Source of the DNA: Rutpela maculata
Taxonomy: Eukaryota; Arthropoda; Insecta; Coleoptera; Cerambycidae
Direction: 5' to 3'
DNA: 64,000 nt
Assembly (NCBI GenBank): GCA_936432065.2
Contig: OW386285.2
Coordinates: forward strand, 172,217,984 to 172,281,983
Of the stretch, positions 21,306-32,179 are shown in pieces. Every line of letters begins with the position of its first letter. Within the stretch, counting starts at the first letter, position 1. The notes under the pieces were generated by a model, which was given only the letters and a program-made list of their open reading frames with translations, was not told the origin of the DNA and made no database searches. The position numbers and the translations under genes are program-made.

Positions 21306-24249
21306 TTATAAATACAATTTTCTTGGCGGTTTAATAACTCTGCCGTATCGTGACACAATCGGAGTTCTATTATTACAGTTACTTTTATTAGAATCACCTG
21401 TTTCATTTAAATTCAAGTCATTTTCATTAAAATTGCTTCCATTTTCATTTAAACTGCTTTCATTTTCATTTAAATTGCTTTCATTTTGATTTAAATTGCT
21501 TTCATTTTCATTTAACGGTGAGACATTTACAATAACAGATTTATTATTATTATTTATATTATTTTCACTTACATAACTTTCATTTAAACTGACTACATAG
21601 TCATAGTTACGTTTGTTTGGTATTTTATTTATATGTCTCCTATTTCTCCTTACCACTATATTACTATTCGTTAGTTTAATGTTATTTGACCTGGGTATAT
21701 TTTCTATTTTATTTAAAACTATTCCATCTAGCCATCTTTTCCCTTTAAAATTTTTAATTTTCACAAAATCTCCACTGTTTAATTCTCTTAGTTCCCTTTT
21801 CCCTCTGTCATACATAGTTTTTTGTTTATTTTGCCTATTATACATTTCTTTCTCTACATTATTTTTATTTGCTACCATGGGTAAAAGTAGTTTCTCACAT
21901 GTTGGTAAGATTGATCTTAACCTTCTGCTGTTTAATAATACTGCGGGTGACGGTAAATTTTCTGAAATTGGGATATTTCTAAATTCTAACATACTTAGGT
22001 ATAGATCAGTATTTGAATCTTTAGCTTTCGTTAAAATATTCTTAACAGTTTGTATTGTACGTTCCACCAACCCATTCGATTGTGGATAGTGTGGACTTGA
22101 TGTTATGTGGCTAAATAACCAATTTTTACTGAACTCTTTAAATTCCACTGATGAAAAACAAGGGCCATTGTCTGAATATACAATTGCAGGGATTCCCTGT
22201 CTAGAAAAAATTGATTTTAAATGTGATATCACTTACTGATTTTTCATTATTTAAAAGTGCTAATTCTACAAATTTCGAATAATAATCGACAACAATTAGA
22301 TATATTTTATTATTAAAGTAGAAAATATCCGTCCCTACTTTTTCCCATGGGTTCGTTACAATTTGATGTGGCATGAGGGGTTCTTTTACATTTCTCTTAT
22401 AAGAATTACAAATATCACAATTATTTATTAAATTGTCTATATCGTTATTAATATTTGGCCAAAAAATTGCCTCCCTTGCTCTTAATCTAGTTTTTTCTTT
22501 ACCTAAATGAGGAATGTGTAATCTATGAAGCATTTCATTTCTTAAAACTTTAGGAACAAGTAATCTATTATTATTATATATTAACCCTTGACTAGTAGTT
22601 AAATTATTTTTAAAAGGTAAGTATACTTTTATATCACTATCTACTTTATTTTTATCGTCTGGAAAACCCTTCTTAATTAATTCAATTAATTTCGATAGGG
22701 TATTATCAGCAGCTGTCTCTTTTTGAAAGATTCTTAATTTAACATCTGTCATCGGCAAACTTTCAGTAATCATATTTATCTGACCCTCAATTTCGTGACA
22801 TTTACTTTCAAATTGTTCATCTATTTCTTTGATATTTGCCCTTGAAAGGGCATCTGCGATGTATAGTTCAGATCCTCTTTTATAAATTAGGTTAAATGTA
22901 TAAGGTTGCACCATTAGGAGCATTCTTTGCAATCTAGCGGGTGCTGACATTAGGGGTTTGTTATAGATTGTAATTAGTGGTTTATGATCTGTCTCTATTG
23001 TTATGTCAGTTCTACCATAGATGAATTGATGAAATTTAAAACACGCGTAAGTTATAACTAACATTTCTTTCTCTATCTGAGCATATGACTGCTCAGTCTG
23101 TGTTAATGCTTTTGATATATAAGCCACGGGCAAATTATTTTGCAATAAAACGGCTCCACAGCCTGTTAACGACGAATCGCATGAAATTACGATAGGATCT
23201 TTGTTAGAATAATACTGTAATATCGGAGCTGAACATAATTTACTTTTAATTGCGTTGAATGATTTTTCCTGATCATCCCCCCAATAAAAATGAACATCCT
23301 TCTTAATTAAGTCTCTAAGGGGTTTTGTGATGTCTGAAAAATTGCCAATAAATCGACATAAATATGTGGCCATACCTAAAAATCGTTGAACATCTTTAGG
23401 TGTCTTTGGCTTAGCAATCTCAGCTATTGCTCTAACTTTGTTATGATCTGGTGATAAACCCTTATCGGTTATTATATGTCCCATGTAATTAACTTGAGTC
23501 AAACAAAATTTACATTTATCTAAATTGAATTTTATATTATTGTTTTCAGCTATTTTAAGAACAGTATATAGTCTACCATTGTGTTCCTCAAGATCTCTGC
23601 CCCAAATCAAAATATCATCGATATATGTGTCTACTCCTTCAACGTTATCATATAATTGTTTAATATATTTTTGAAATACCTCTGGGGCTGAGGAAATACC
23701 ATAAGGCATCCTCAAGAATCTGTATCGCCCGAAAGGTGTATTAAAACAACAAAGTTTACTACTATTATTATCTAAGGGTATTTGCCAAAACCCGTTTGAA
23801 CAATCGACAACACTAAAATACCTTGCGTCCTTTAATTTATGCACGATATCAAGTGTTGGAATATAAAAATACTCACGCTTGATCACCTTATTTAAATCCC
23901 TTGGATCGATGCAAATTCTTAAGTCCTTGTTTTTTTTCGCAACTACGACCATTGAATTTACCCATTCCGTTGGTTCGGACACTGCCTTTATGATATTCTC
24001 AGCCTCCATTTTCTCTAATTGTTCTTTTATTCTTTGATGCAAAGCAAAAGGAACTCTCCTTGGGGGGTGGACCTTGGGAACAGCATTCTTATCAATTGTG
24101 ATATGGTATTCATTTTTGAAACAGCCCAGACCTTGAAACACATTATTAAAATTCATTAAAACATCATTACAATTTTCTTTATTGTTAGTTAGGACATTTA
24201 CTTCATTTCTTTTAATTAAATTTAACATTTTACATGTTTCTAACCCCAA
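21306..24249 (-). pseudogene. pol: gypsy pol: RT, RNase H and integrase, with one frameshift
   Basis: The first ORF (24249-22201, 682 codons) begins in the C-terminal part of the protease. RT has FSVVDCSNGFWQIPLD and the catalytic YIDD at residues 209-212. RNase H starts with ISCDSS (Asp358). The integrase zinc motif (H578/H581...C611, C614) and the first catalytic Asp641 follow. The frame is then lost between about 22235 and 22201, close to an A6 run. The second ORF (22232-21306, 308 codons) carries the rest of the integrase: YSDNG (Asp21) and NGLVERTI (Glu57), 35 residues apart, as in DD35E. Its C-terminus has 7-residue repeats based on SNLNENE. pol lies +1 relative to gag, overlapping it by 20 nt. 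Confidence 0.9.
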
Positions 24250-25537
24250 TTTTGTTAGAATCTACAATACGAAATTTAGCAGTGCATTCATTTTCCAGAC
24301 AATTCACCTGTTTAATTTTGAAAAAACAACATCCTAAGGTATTAATTTTTTTTCCATTGTACCCAGTCAATTCTTCACTCTTGCTCAATTCTTCCACTCT
24401 AACATTTAATTTATTTAAAAAATATACTGGTAAGGTATTTACGTCTGCTCCAGTGTCAAGACAAAACGTAATTTTAATATTATTTATGAGCAAATCTTCC
24501 TCCCACTTTTTATTACATTCCCCATTAATTTTGCCAAGAAATAATTCTTTATCACTTATTCCTGTCAAATCATTTGTATTTTTTGAAGTTTGCAACAAGT
24601 CACTAACATCAACAATAGATCTACTACTATTTGAACTACTACTGTCAGTTTTCTGAGTATTATTTACCACATTTATTCTACTGAAATTCTTTGAGAAATT
24701 AGAATGGTTGTTACTTTTACACACGCTAGCAAAATGATTAGGTTTTTTACATTTGTTACAGATTTTACCAAAAGCAGGACATTTGTTTAAATCATGATCG
24801 AAACTACATTTAGAACAATTACTTATCTTTTTTGTGTTGTATTTCCTCGATGTCGAGGGTTCATCCCTTCGTATTTTGCCTTTGCCTGGTCCTCGGTTGA
24901 TTTTATTGACTTCCAGGGGTATCTCTGGCTCATTCAGGATTACTTTCAGCTGCCTTTGGGTGGTCTCCGCTGTCTTGCAGATCTCTACGGCTTTTTGCAG
25001 GGTCAAATCGTTTTCCCTCAGCAATTGATTCTTCAATGGAATTTCGGTTATGCCCAAGATCAGTCGGTCTCGAATCAGGGACTCCATGAGGTTTTCAAAT
25101 TCACAAGAGCTTGCTAGTCTTTTCAAATCTGTGACATATTCGTCCACGGCTTCACCTGGTTGTTTATTTCTCGTAAAAAATATATATCGTTCATAGGTTA
25201 TGTTCTTCGTCGGGATAAAATATTCTTGAAATTTTCTGATTAATACATCGTATGATTGCTTATCTGCTTGGTTTTCGAATTTGAATGTATTGTAGATCTT
25301 CAGAGCTCCGTCTCCTATTCTATTGAGTAATACATAACCCTTATGCGTTGCCGATTCTCCATCCATTTTTGTAGCCTTCATAAATATTTCTAATTTCTGT
25401 TTGAAAAATAACCAATTATCTGCCATGTTTCCATCGAATGATAGCTCGCTTGGTGCTACCGCGTGGTTATCCATGTTCATCCCAGGTAATTTATTTTCTC
25501 GTGACTTACTTATTTCGGAATTATCTGCTGCAAACAC
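24230..25537 (-). CDS. gag: gypsy Gag with zinc knuckles and aspartic protease
   Basis: 435 codons, intact. Residues ~30-200 match the retrotransposon gag domain (FDGNMADNWLFFKQKLEIF, then DEYVTDLKRLASSCEF). Two cysteine-rich motifs at 241-273 include CNKCKKPNHFASVC, a CX2CX4HX4C knuckle for RNA binding. The protease active site FCLDTGADVNTLP (Asp361) is near the C-terminus, so protease is encoded in the gag frame. The stop at 24230 falls inside the start of the pol ORF; ribosomes would need a +1 (or -2) shift near ACAAAATTGGGG to make Gag-Pol, or one base has been lost. I chose the first ATG, 49 nt after the LTR. Confidence 0.93.
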   Translation of the reverse strand: MFAADNSEISKSRENKLPGMNMDNHAVAPSELSFDGNMADNWLFFKQKLEIFMKATKMDGESATHKGYVLLNRIGDGALKIYNTFKFENQADKQSYDVLIRKFQEYFIPTKNITYERYIFFTRNKQPGEAVDEYVTDLKRLASSCEFENLMESLIRDRLILGITEIPLKNQLLRENDLTLQKAVEICKTAETTQRQLKVILNEPEIPLEVNKINRGPGKGKIRRDEPSTSRKYNTKKISNCSKCSFDHDLNKCPAFGKICNKCKKPNHFASVCKSNNHSNFSKNFSRINVVNNTQKTDSSSSNSSRSIVDVSDLLQTSKNTNDLTGISDKELFLGKINGECNKKWEEDLLINNIKITFCLDTGADVNTLPVYFLNKLNVRVEELSKSEELTGYNGKKINTLGCCFFKIKQVNCLENECTAKFRIVDSNKIGVRNM

Positions 25538-25585
25538 TCTTCCTTTAATTTTAATTAATATTATCGCCTTTTCTCGACTGCGCCA

Positions 25586-25754
25586 TGTAATACCTTTATA
25601 ATTTAGTTGTACTTGTACTTAATGGTGGTGGGAGCGGGTGGTGAGGAAAGTTAAATTAAAACACGTCTTTACAGCTTGACGGCTCGTGGAAGAAGGAAGT
25701 TTCGAGCACGTCGTTTATTCGGCTATTGATGTTGAGCCTGCGCACTCCGTCACA
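25586..25754 (-). repeat. 5' LTR of the gypsy element
   Basis: 169 bp, next to the primer-binding site; should contain the promoter of the element. Outer boundary fixed by the AAACA duplication. Confidence 0.95.
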
Positions 25755-26214
25755 AAACAAGCCTGTAACTCTCTATTTTTTGCACGATTTGAATAATTTT
25801 TTTTTTTATGTAGGGTGACAATATTTCTATGTGTAGGTGACATTAATTTGGTTTTAATTTACATACACGGCCTACTGCGAAGCGTTTTTTCACCAAAAAC
25901 AGTAAATCATATTAGCAATTTTTTTTAAAACAGATATAATATCTTTTTAGGTATTATGCAAAAATAATAATATTCTCTAAACATGATAAAAGCAAATAAA
26001 TAAAAAAAAAAAATAATTAATTGTAAAAAAGATATAATATCCTTCTATTTTAATTTTTTTAATGTAATTTTTTTTTTTTTTGATTTTGATGAAACACTGT
26101 CAAGACGCATGCTGAAGAAGAATCAGTTATTTAAAAAGAAATCTCTAATATGATTTAGTGTTTCTTGGCGAGAGGAATATAACTTTCTAATTCTATTCTG
26201 AATTTTGAATACTT

Positions 26215-26795
26215 TTTTAGATACTCAGGGGTGACACAGGAATTTTCCCAACTCAAAAAAATTTTCTTCAATGAAAATGATGAGCAGGGGGGGTAAAATT
26301 TTTCTCGAATTTTCCCAACTTGAAGCTTGATTTTCCTAACTCGAACCACAATAAATAAGAATTCCTTCGAAAATAAAAACTGATGAGGGGAGGGGTTAGG
26401 AGATGAAGGATAAAGTAAAAACAAATTTTGAATCCTTTGGTTCTTGTACACACGCTAAATCATGGGGGCGGCTAATGCCAAAAAATGTTTTGAAATATTA
26501 GCTTTTCTTAATGTACTAAATACCAGTTTTATGGGCTCTTGCTTGATTTACCTATGTACTCCTATTTACCCAATTTACCCCTCAACCCTTCAACGGAATA
26601 AGATCAGAATATAATCCTCGTTGAAATACATATAATTCAAGTCAATATGTTAAAGGTTCTAGAGTAATGTGCGCATAAAAAAAATTACAGACCGATGGAC
26701 ATTTTTTTTTGCTCAAACTTAAAATCTCGACGTTTCATGACATTCTAAGTCTATTTGAGCAATAAAATTTTTCAAATTTTTTTTGCGCTACTATA
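26215..26795 (-). repeat. Dispersed repeat 'ACTTCCACATCCAGTGG', inverted copy
   Basis: Reverse-complement copy of the family at 9479: CTCGACGTTTCATGACATTC at about 26727 and CAATTTACCCCTCAACCC at about 26571. Two related ~60-bp CCCAACTC/GAATTTTCC blocks near 26240-26350 look like an internal duplication. It lies inside the DUF4806 element. Confidence 0.6.
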
Positions 26796-27290
26796 CTTCC
26801 AAGTAATTACAAAATACAAAAATATGAGTCGATTCTTGGTTTTACCATTAGCTTTCTTCAATACACAAGTTAAAATTCTAAATAAAAATCCTATAAAATG
26901 TTTTCTTTTGTTTTAGAAACAATGAAACGGACAAAGAAGATTAGTCTTAAGATAGATTCAAAATATAAATATATTTATTAAATACTTAATAAATAATTCT
27001 ACAATATTATACTTTCAATATTTTATTTTCCCATATTTTTAGAATTTTTAGGAAGAAGGCACTAATATGCTAGAAGTGGAAAGTTTTCAGATGATTACTG
27101 TTATTATTTTACATTTTAATTTTTATATAATTATTTAAATCGAAAAGTAAGAAAATCAGATATCAAGCTGAAGGAGCTGCTGTAAACAATTGCGAGTGTC
27201 TTCCCTTATACAGGTGCATTTTGATGATGTATTAGTTTTATTTCTGCTTTTACCAAAGGTGACCCACGTATACCAGAGGACCTGTATACA
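26796..27290. other. AT-rich interior of the DUF4806 element
   Basis: I searched here by eye for the missing downstream DUF4806 exon and found none. CTTTTGTTTTAG at about 26906-26917 could be a splice acceptor, followed by AAACAATGAAACGGACAAAG, but nothing after it resembles the domain. Confidence 0.35.
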
Positions 27291-27605
27291 TTCTCACGGG
27301 AATATTCCTGAAACCAGCCTAAGGGAATATCCCATATAAACCTAGATTATTCCAGGAATATAAATATATATTCCTAGCAAAAGCTGTGAATATGTTTGAA
27401 ACATATAAATATTCCTGGATTATTCTTGGAATAATTTGGTAATATTCTTAAAGGAATAATCTAGGTTTATGTAGGATATTCCCATTGGCCGATTCTAAGA
27501 ATATTCCCTGGAGAATTTATAAATTCACGGCCTATTCTAAGAATGATTCTTTATTCTCAAGAGTATATTCCAGGAATATTCTAAGATTATATTGTGCTGT
27601 CTGGG
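27290..27605. repeat. Subterminal GAATATTC-rich right end of the inner element
   Basis: About 300 bp contain many copies of GAATATTC-like motifs (GAATATTCC, GGAATATT, TTCCTGGAATA and variants), several in opposite orientation around 27400. The corresponding left region (19231-19440 and its copy 27840-28031) has the same motifs. They are candidate binding sites for an element protein. Confidence 0.6.
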
Positions 27606-28031
27606 TGATAACAAAAATATGGATTGAGCTTTTGTTTAAAACTGGGAATAACATCATTGTATAATATAATCATTATAATCATATTAAATATTTTTTATTA
27701 ATTGAAATAAATAATAACACGCATATATTTAACTTACATTTTACAGAAAAAATTAAAAGCTTTTATAAAACGTTGATTTGGTTGAGTAACAATTAATATT
27801 ATTCTTTCATTCTCAGTGTTAGAATATTCTTGACCCAGGAGGGAATATATATATTCCAAAATGAATATTACTATCATATTCATGCTGAATATTCCAGGTA
27901 TATATTTAAAATTATATTACTAGAATAATCCGTTATCTTATATATATTCCAGGATTATTCCAGAATTATTCTTTTTTGCATAATTACAGAATATTCTTAG
28001 AATATTCTTAGAATATACGGTGCTGTCTGGG
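27606..28031 (-). mobile_element. Outer CCCAGACAGC element, terminal fragment
   Basis: On the minus strand this begins at 28031 with CCCAGACAGCACCG and matches 19231-19660 closely. It stops at 27606, where the inner element is inserted, and continues at 19230. No partner terminus is present because the copy is truncated at 18898. Confidence 0.75.
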
Positions 28032-28035
28032 TATA

Positions 28036-28742
28036 TGGGGTACAGCACTCTTGTAAACTTTTTTATTTGCCGAGAAGAAGTCATTCTTTATAAAAAGTTT
28101 TGCTTGTCTTAAGAAGTCATAAACGGTTGTTAAACTTAATATTAATTATACTGGATATCTAAAAATAAAAAAAATATGAAATGGACTTTAAGCAAACTAC
28201 CTTTTTTTTACATTTTTATTAAACTTTGTATTAACTTAACAAAGTTATTGCAATTTTGAAGAAAAGCTTTAGTTTCAAAATAAGGAAATAACAATTTTCA
28301 AAAAAGCATTTTATTCAGCTGAGTTGAAAACTATTTCACATGTAGACATCCTACAAGCACATATTTTTCTAAATTCTTCATAGACAGCTGAAGTCACATC
28401 TTCATTTATAGTTGCAATAGCATCCACAATTTTTCAATATAGTTAAAATGTCATTTTTTTTTGATAATAGTTATATCCTTATTTTGCCACTAATCTCCGT
28501 ATTTAAGCTTTTCTTCATAATTGAAAAAAATTTGTTAAATAAAATTTTCAATAAAAATGTATATAAAAGGTAGTTTGCTTAAAGTCGATTTCATATTTTA
28601 TAATTTTTAGAATACCCTGTATAATTTATCTTAAGTTTGATAACTGTTTATAACTTCCTAAGACAAGCAAAACTTTTTATAAAGAATGACTTTTTCTCGG
28701 CAAATCAAAAATAAGAAAGTTTAGAAGAGTACGGTACCCCGT
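28036..28742. mobile_element. 0.7-kb MITE with long inverted arms (GGGGTAC ends)
   Basis: GGGGTACAGCACTCTTGTAA at 28037 matches the complement of the right end GAGTACGGTACCCCG (to 28741). The arms run about 170 bp: AAAAAGTTTTGCTTGTCTTA on the left and AAGACAAGCAAAACTTTTTA on the right. The loop is AT-rich and non-coding. It starts 5 bp from the outer element's end. Confidence 0.75.
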
Positions 28743-28772
28743 CTAAGGACACACTGTATCTATATGGTTTAA

Positions 28773-29100
28773 TGGGGAAAACCGGTCGATTCTACTGTAT
28801 ATGACCTGATAGAGATTTTCTTGAATTAATTGGTTTCAATTTTATATATACTATAGCAGGTATTTAACCGTGAAACTCGATAAAACGTTATATAGGTATT
28901 TAAGCCTTGAGCCTGATAAAAAATATTTACCAAGTTATATGGGGAAATCCAGTTGGTAATTCCATATACGACCCTATAAAAATTTTTTTAAATTATTCAG
29001 ATTAAATTTTATAGATAAGTCCACAGATATTTAACGTTTAAACCTGATAATGTGTTATATAGGTATTTAATTGTTAGACCTGGTAAGTTATTTACCAGGT
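28773..29100. repeat. Diverged tandem duplication, period ~165 bp
   Basis: Two blocks share GGGGAAA, CATATACGACC-like, AAATT(T)TATA, ATATTTAA(C) and GTTATATAGGTATTTAA in order (28773-28938 and 28939-29100). No coding potential was seen. Confidence 0.5.
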
Positions 29101-29230
29101 TGAATGCGACTTTGACTGTCACACTAACCGCATACAGTCAACATACAACCTCATTGACTGAACCTGGTACATCCTGATGATTTTAATTTTACCAGGTTCT
29201 ATATCAACATTTTCAGTAGGGAATACTATT

Positions 29231-29880
29231 TCAACTTAAATGTACTTTACTGACTAAAAATAACAATGTTTATCACTTTGTTTTCACTTTCGAGTCTTAA
29301 CCTCACTTGTCAAATCCAAGACTTCTGCTTTTCTATACTTTCTGAACTACCCACCGAGAATGCGGTCTTTTATACCTAAAAATGATAGATATCGATTTTT
29401 CTGTGATGACGCCACCATTCTTTAGATAATTCCAGATGTCACTTTAGAACTTCTGGTAGGTTCTTTCTCGAGTAGGTGCAAATACATCTGAATTAATTGA
29501 AGGGGTTGCAACACATCACAATATAAAGTTTATGAAACATTTTATGATATATATGATCCTTCTTTTATAACCTGGGTGTTATATACCGAGGCAACATTTC
29601 TGGTTGTGAAAGCTCCGCCGTTGCCTGGAGCAAGAAAAGTTTATGTCCTATGTTGTGCTATATGTCTTTTTAACTAACCTTTACACCACTTTCAGGATAT
29701 TTAACAACATTATATATATATTACTATGCATTACTATTATATGATTGTAACTAACAGTAAACATTCCTATATATAGTACAAAAGGTATGAGAAATCTCAG
29801 ACACACTTAAATGTGGCCCTTGCTGATATAAATTAAATAATGAGCTGGCCAACTATCCTTATAGGTAAAGGCCAAAAATG
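29231..29880. other. No recognisable gene
   Basis: Unique-looking AT-rich sequence. A short GAAGAAGAAGAAG tract marks 29883-29896. Nothing else was recognised. Confidence 0.35.
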
Positions 29881-29889
29881 TAGAAGAAG

Positions 29890-30250
29890 AAGAAGAAACA
29901 TTTTATGAAAAAAATATAGGTGAAGAGTGTTATAATCTCTCATAAATTTGTAGGTTTGCAATTTTTATCATCTCCCGATGATTCCATCTTGATTGTTGAA
30001 ACCTTGGTTAGTATACTATGCGGTATCTTTGCGTTTATAGAATTTTGTCAAAGGCGTTGCAACACTCTTCACGCGAATTTTCTTCATAAAATGTATCATA
30101 ACTTTTATATTTACCGATCGAGTTTTTTCAAAATCAATAGAGTTCTTCCTCTAGCTAAAACTAACATACTCTCCAAATTTCAATAAAGCTGGACAAACAG
30201 AGAGACAGACGGACAAACAGACAGACTGACAAGTTATTCAGAACTCTATG
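29890..30250 (+). repeat. Dispersed repeat with CAGACGGACAAACAGACAG tail
   Basis: ACATTTTATGAAAAAAATA at about 29898 through the GACAGACGGACAAACAGAC tract near 30203 recurs reverse-complemented at about 58640-58870 (CGTCTGTCAGTCTGTCGG and AACATTTTATGAAAAAAAAT). The 88-codon ORF at 29920 is not conserved between copies. Nature unknown; possibly a 3' fragment of a longer element. Confidence 0.5.
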
Positions 30251-31391
30251 ACTAAAACAAAAGTATGAATTATATTTTTTCTACGAGTGATATTTACGGT
30301 TTTAGAAATGTGTTGATCAAAGAAATATACTAACTATTCTGCGAAGAGTAGGTATATAATAGTTACGAAGAAAATGTATATGGCATTTTTTGTAGATTAT
30401 TTCACTCATTAACGCTATAGCCAATGAGAGCCCGTTTTTTCACAACATTGCACCAATCAAACGTCATTATTAGTGGTAATTCAACCTAGATCGGCTTTTG
30501 ACAGTACCAACATGCAAAATTTATCGCTCTAATTTTTTAGGTCGCTGCAGCGGCAAATATTGCGAAAATTTTTTGACGTTTTGGGTCGTGAAATGTTTTC
30601 GGTTTTCGTGCTTTTAAATGTTATCTATAAATATCTTCTCTAGCTTATTACTAATTGTTAACGTAAATTGTAAATTGTAGTATTGTATTAATAACCTAAA
30701 AAGCCAATGCGGTGTAGAACTTATATAGGTTCGGGACAAGTTATACACAGCTTTCAATGGCTTAATACCTAACGTAATTACAAAATAATTTTCACAACTA
30801 ACATTAAATATAAATATCTACGAAGCAGACAAATCAGTTATTTCGTGATAAATACACAAATGTAGGTACTTACATATGGTAATTCATCAATCATCACAAA
30901 GCAGCTAACACGTATTTGGAAAATCAAAACTCTGCAGTATCACTATATACATTATAATTCGTTGTACTTAAAGTATCTCTACTTAAACAAGTAAACCTTA
31001 ACTTAACTATTAAACTTCTCAAATTGGAAACAAGGATTAAATACATAAATAATATTAATAAACACTTTAATATAATAATTCAATTCACTGTTTAGGCACA
31101 GAAGACTAAACAATCAGAATGGAAACTGGCGGCATATCCTTTGTACAATTTAACTCCAGAATCGCGTATCTTGTTGGAATAGATATCAGGGGCGTATTTT
31201 GTAATGTTGTAGTCAGGGTCGGAATTATGAATTTATAATTTAATTTTGCACAAATCTTCAACTTTAATCAAATTTGCAAAATCACTCTTTCTGAATTGTC
31301 TAAAAGTTGTCTTGGTTTGACATAATGCTGAACTTGTCATTTTGTTGATTTTTTTAATCTATTTTCAAAATTACAAAGTATGTAACTACTA
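30251..31391. other. No recognisable gene
   Basis: AT-rich sequence with only short ORFs. I recognise no domain, RNA gene or window repeat. Confidence 0.35.
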
Positions 31392-32145
31392 AATTATTAT
31401 AAGATTAAACGAACTTACCTTAAGTGAAGTTCGATCTCAATTATATGAACGCCTTGCTCGAAATGATCACTATTGTAGTTCTACTATCGTCCACTGTGTG
31501 GCGCCACGAATAACAAAGCTAAAATTTATTTGTCCCTCCCTGTATTACCTTTCTCACTCATCTTCAGCTGTCAGTTTCTTTAGAGCAAGAATAGGTTCAT
31601 TCCTTTGCACTACAAGTGTAGCGCTGAGCTGCACTGGTATCAGATTGTCTCTCTTTAACTTATGGTATCCGCATTGATGCCATCTCTGTCACTCAACATT
31701 AGTGTCACACTTCCTGTGCAAAGGAACGGACCTAATATGATCTCAAATCAAATGATCAAGGGTTTATTTAGAATACCAAGAGCTGCTAAGTTTGGTCTTG
31801 AAAATTCAGATTCGATTCAATCTAATCTTTACCAAAATAAATAATTTTTTGTAATTATTATTTGATCCGCCAATTTGCATATCTGCGGAATATTTGGGAT
31901 TGCTTAACAAATTGTAGATATTTCCATATAAGACGAATAGGTAATTTAAATGACTGAGTCGACAAATCGATCTTGAAAATAAAATCGCTTTTTTATTTTT
32001 GAATAGCAATCTTAACAACTTTAAGTTCAGTACCACAAAAGGTAACTCTGAGTGGGCGGGGAGGGTTTGATCATTTCGAGCAAGGCGTTCATATAATTAA
32101 GATCGAACTTCACTTAAGGTAAGTTCGTTTAATCTTATAATTATA
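31392..32145. mobile_element. 0.75-kb MITE with ~80-bp inverted ends
   Basis: AAGATTAAACGAACTTACCT at 31401 and its complement near 32116-32136 define arms that continue through CTTGCTCGAAATGATCA. The interior (31455-31590) matches the complement of 43862-43990, so the family has a second copy. The 60-codon ORF at 31662 has no family features. Sequence resembling the arm repeats again just outside at 32137-32178. Confidence 0.65.
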
Positions 32146-32179
32146 TTCACGCCTTGCTCTCATGATCACTATTGTAGAT

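Larger units (their letters stand above)
20922..25754 (-). mobile_element. Ty3/gypsy LTR retrotransposon, young insertion (TSD AAACA)
   Basis: Two 169-bp LTRs (20922-21090 and 25586-25754) flank gag and pol on the minus strand. The 5-bp duplication AAACA is exact (20917-20921, 25755-25759). The LTRs start TGTAATAC and end CGTCACA, differing by about one base, which implies recent insertion. Next to the 5' LTR the minus strand reads TGGCGCAGTCGAGAAAAG, a primer-binding site of the tRNA-Ser type as I remember it from 17.6/297-like elements. A purine tract (AAAAAAAGAGA) precedes the 3' LTR. There is no env-like ORF. One frameshift in pol suggests this copy no longer moves by itself. Confidence 0.95.
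19231..27605 (+). mobile_element. Inner CCCAGACAGCAC element with DUF4806-like gene, TSD TG
   Basis: Termini CCCAGACAGCAC (19231) and GTGCTGTCTGGG (to 27605) are a perfect 12-bp inverted pair. The dinucleotide TG flanks both sides (19229-19230, 27606-27607). The empty site can be read inside the element's own left region (about 19640-19665, reversed): ACCTGATAACCTGATAAC runs straight on into AAAAATATGG, as it would if 19230 were joined to 27608. Both ends are rich in GAATATTC-like motifs. The interior carries a putative start region near 19944, an exon-like ORF at 20066-20317, a small MITE, a DUF4806-like exon at 20699-20858, a gypsy element and an inverted copy of the dispersed repeat. Without the gypsy insertion and its duplicated TSD it is about 3.5 kb. 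I infer a once-autonomous DNA transposon. Confidence 0.75.

Noticed and set aside
21613..22089. 158-codon plus-strand ORF, hydrophobic
   Set aside because: Antisense of the integrase; hydrophobicity reflects the complement of Asn/Lys-rich codons.
24234..25601. Plus-strand ORFs over gag
   Set aside because: Antisense shadows of intact gag.
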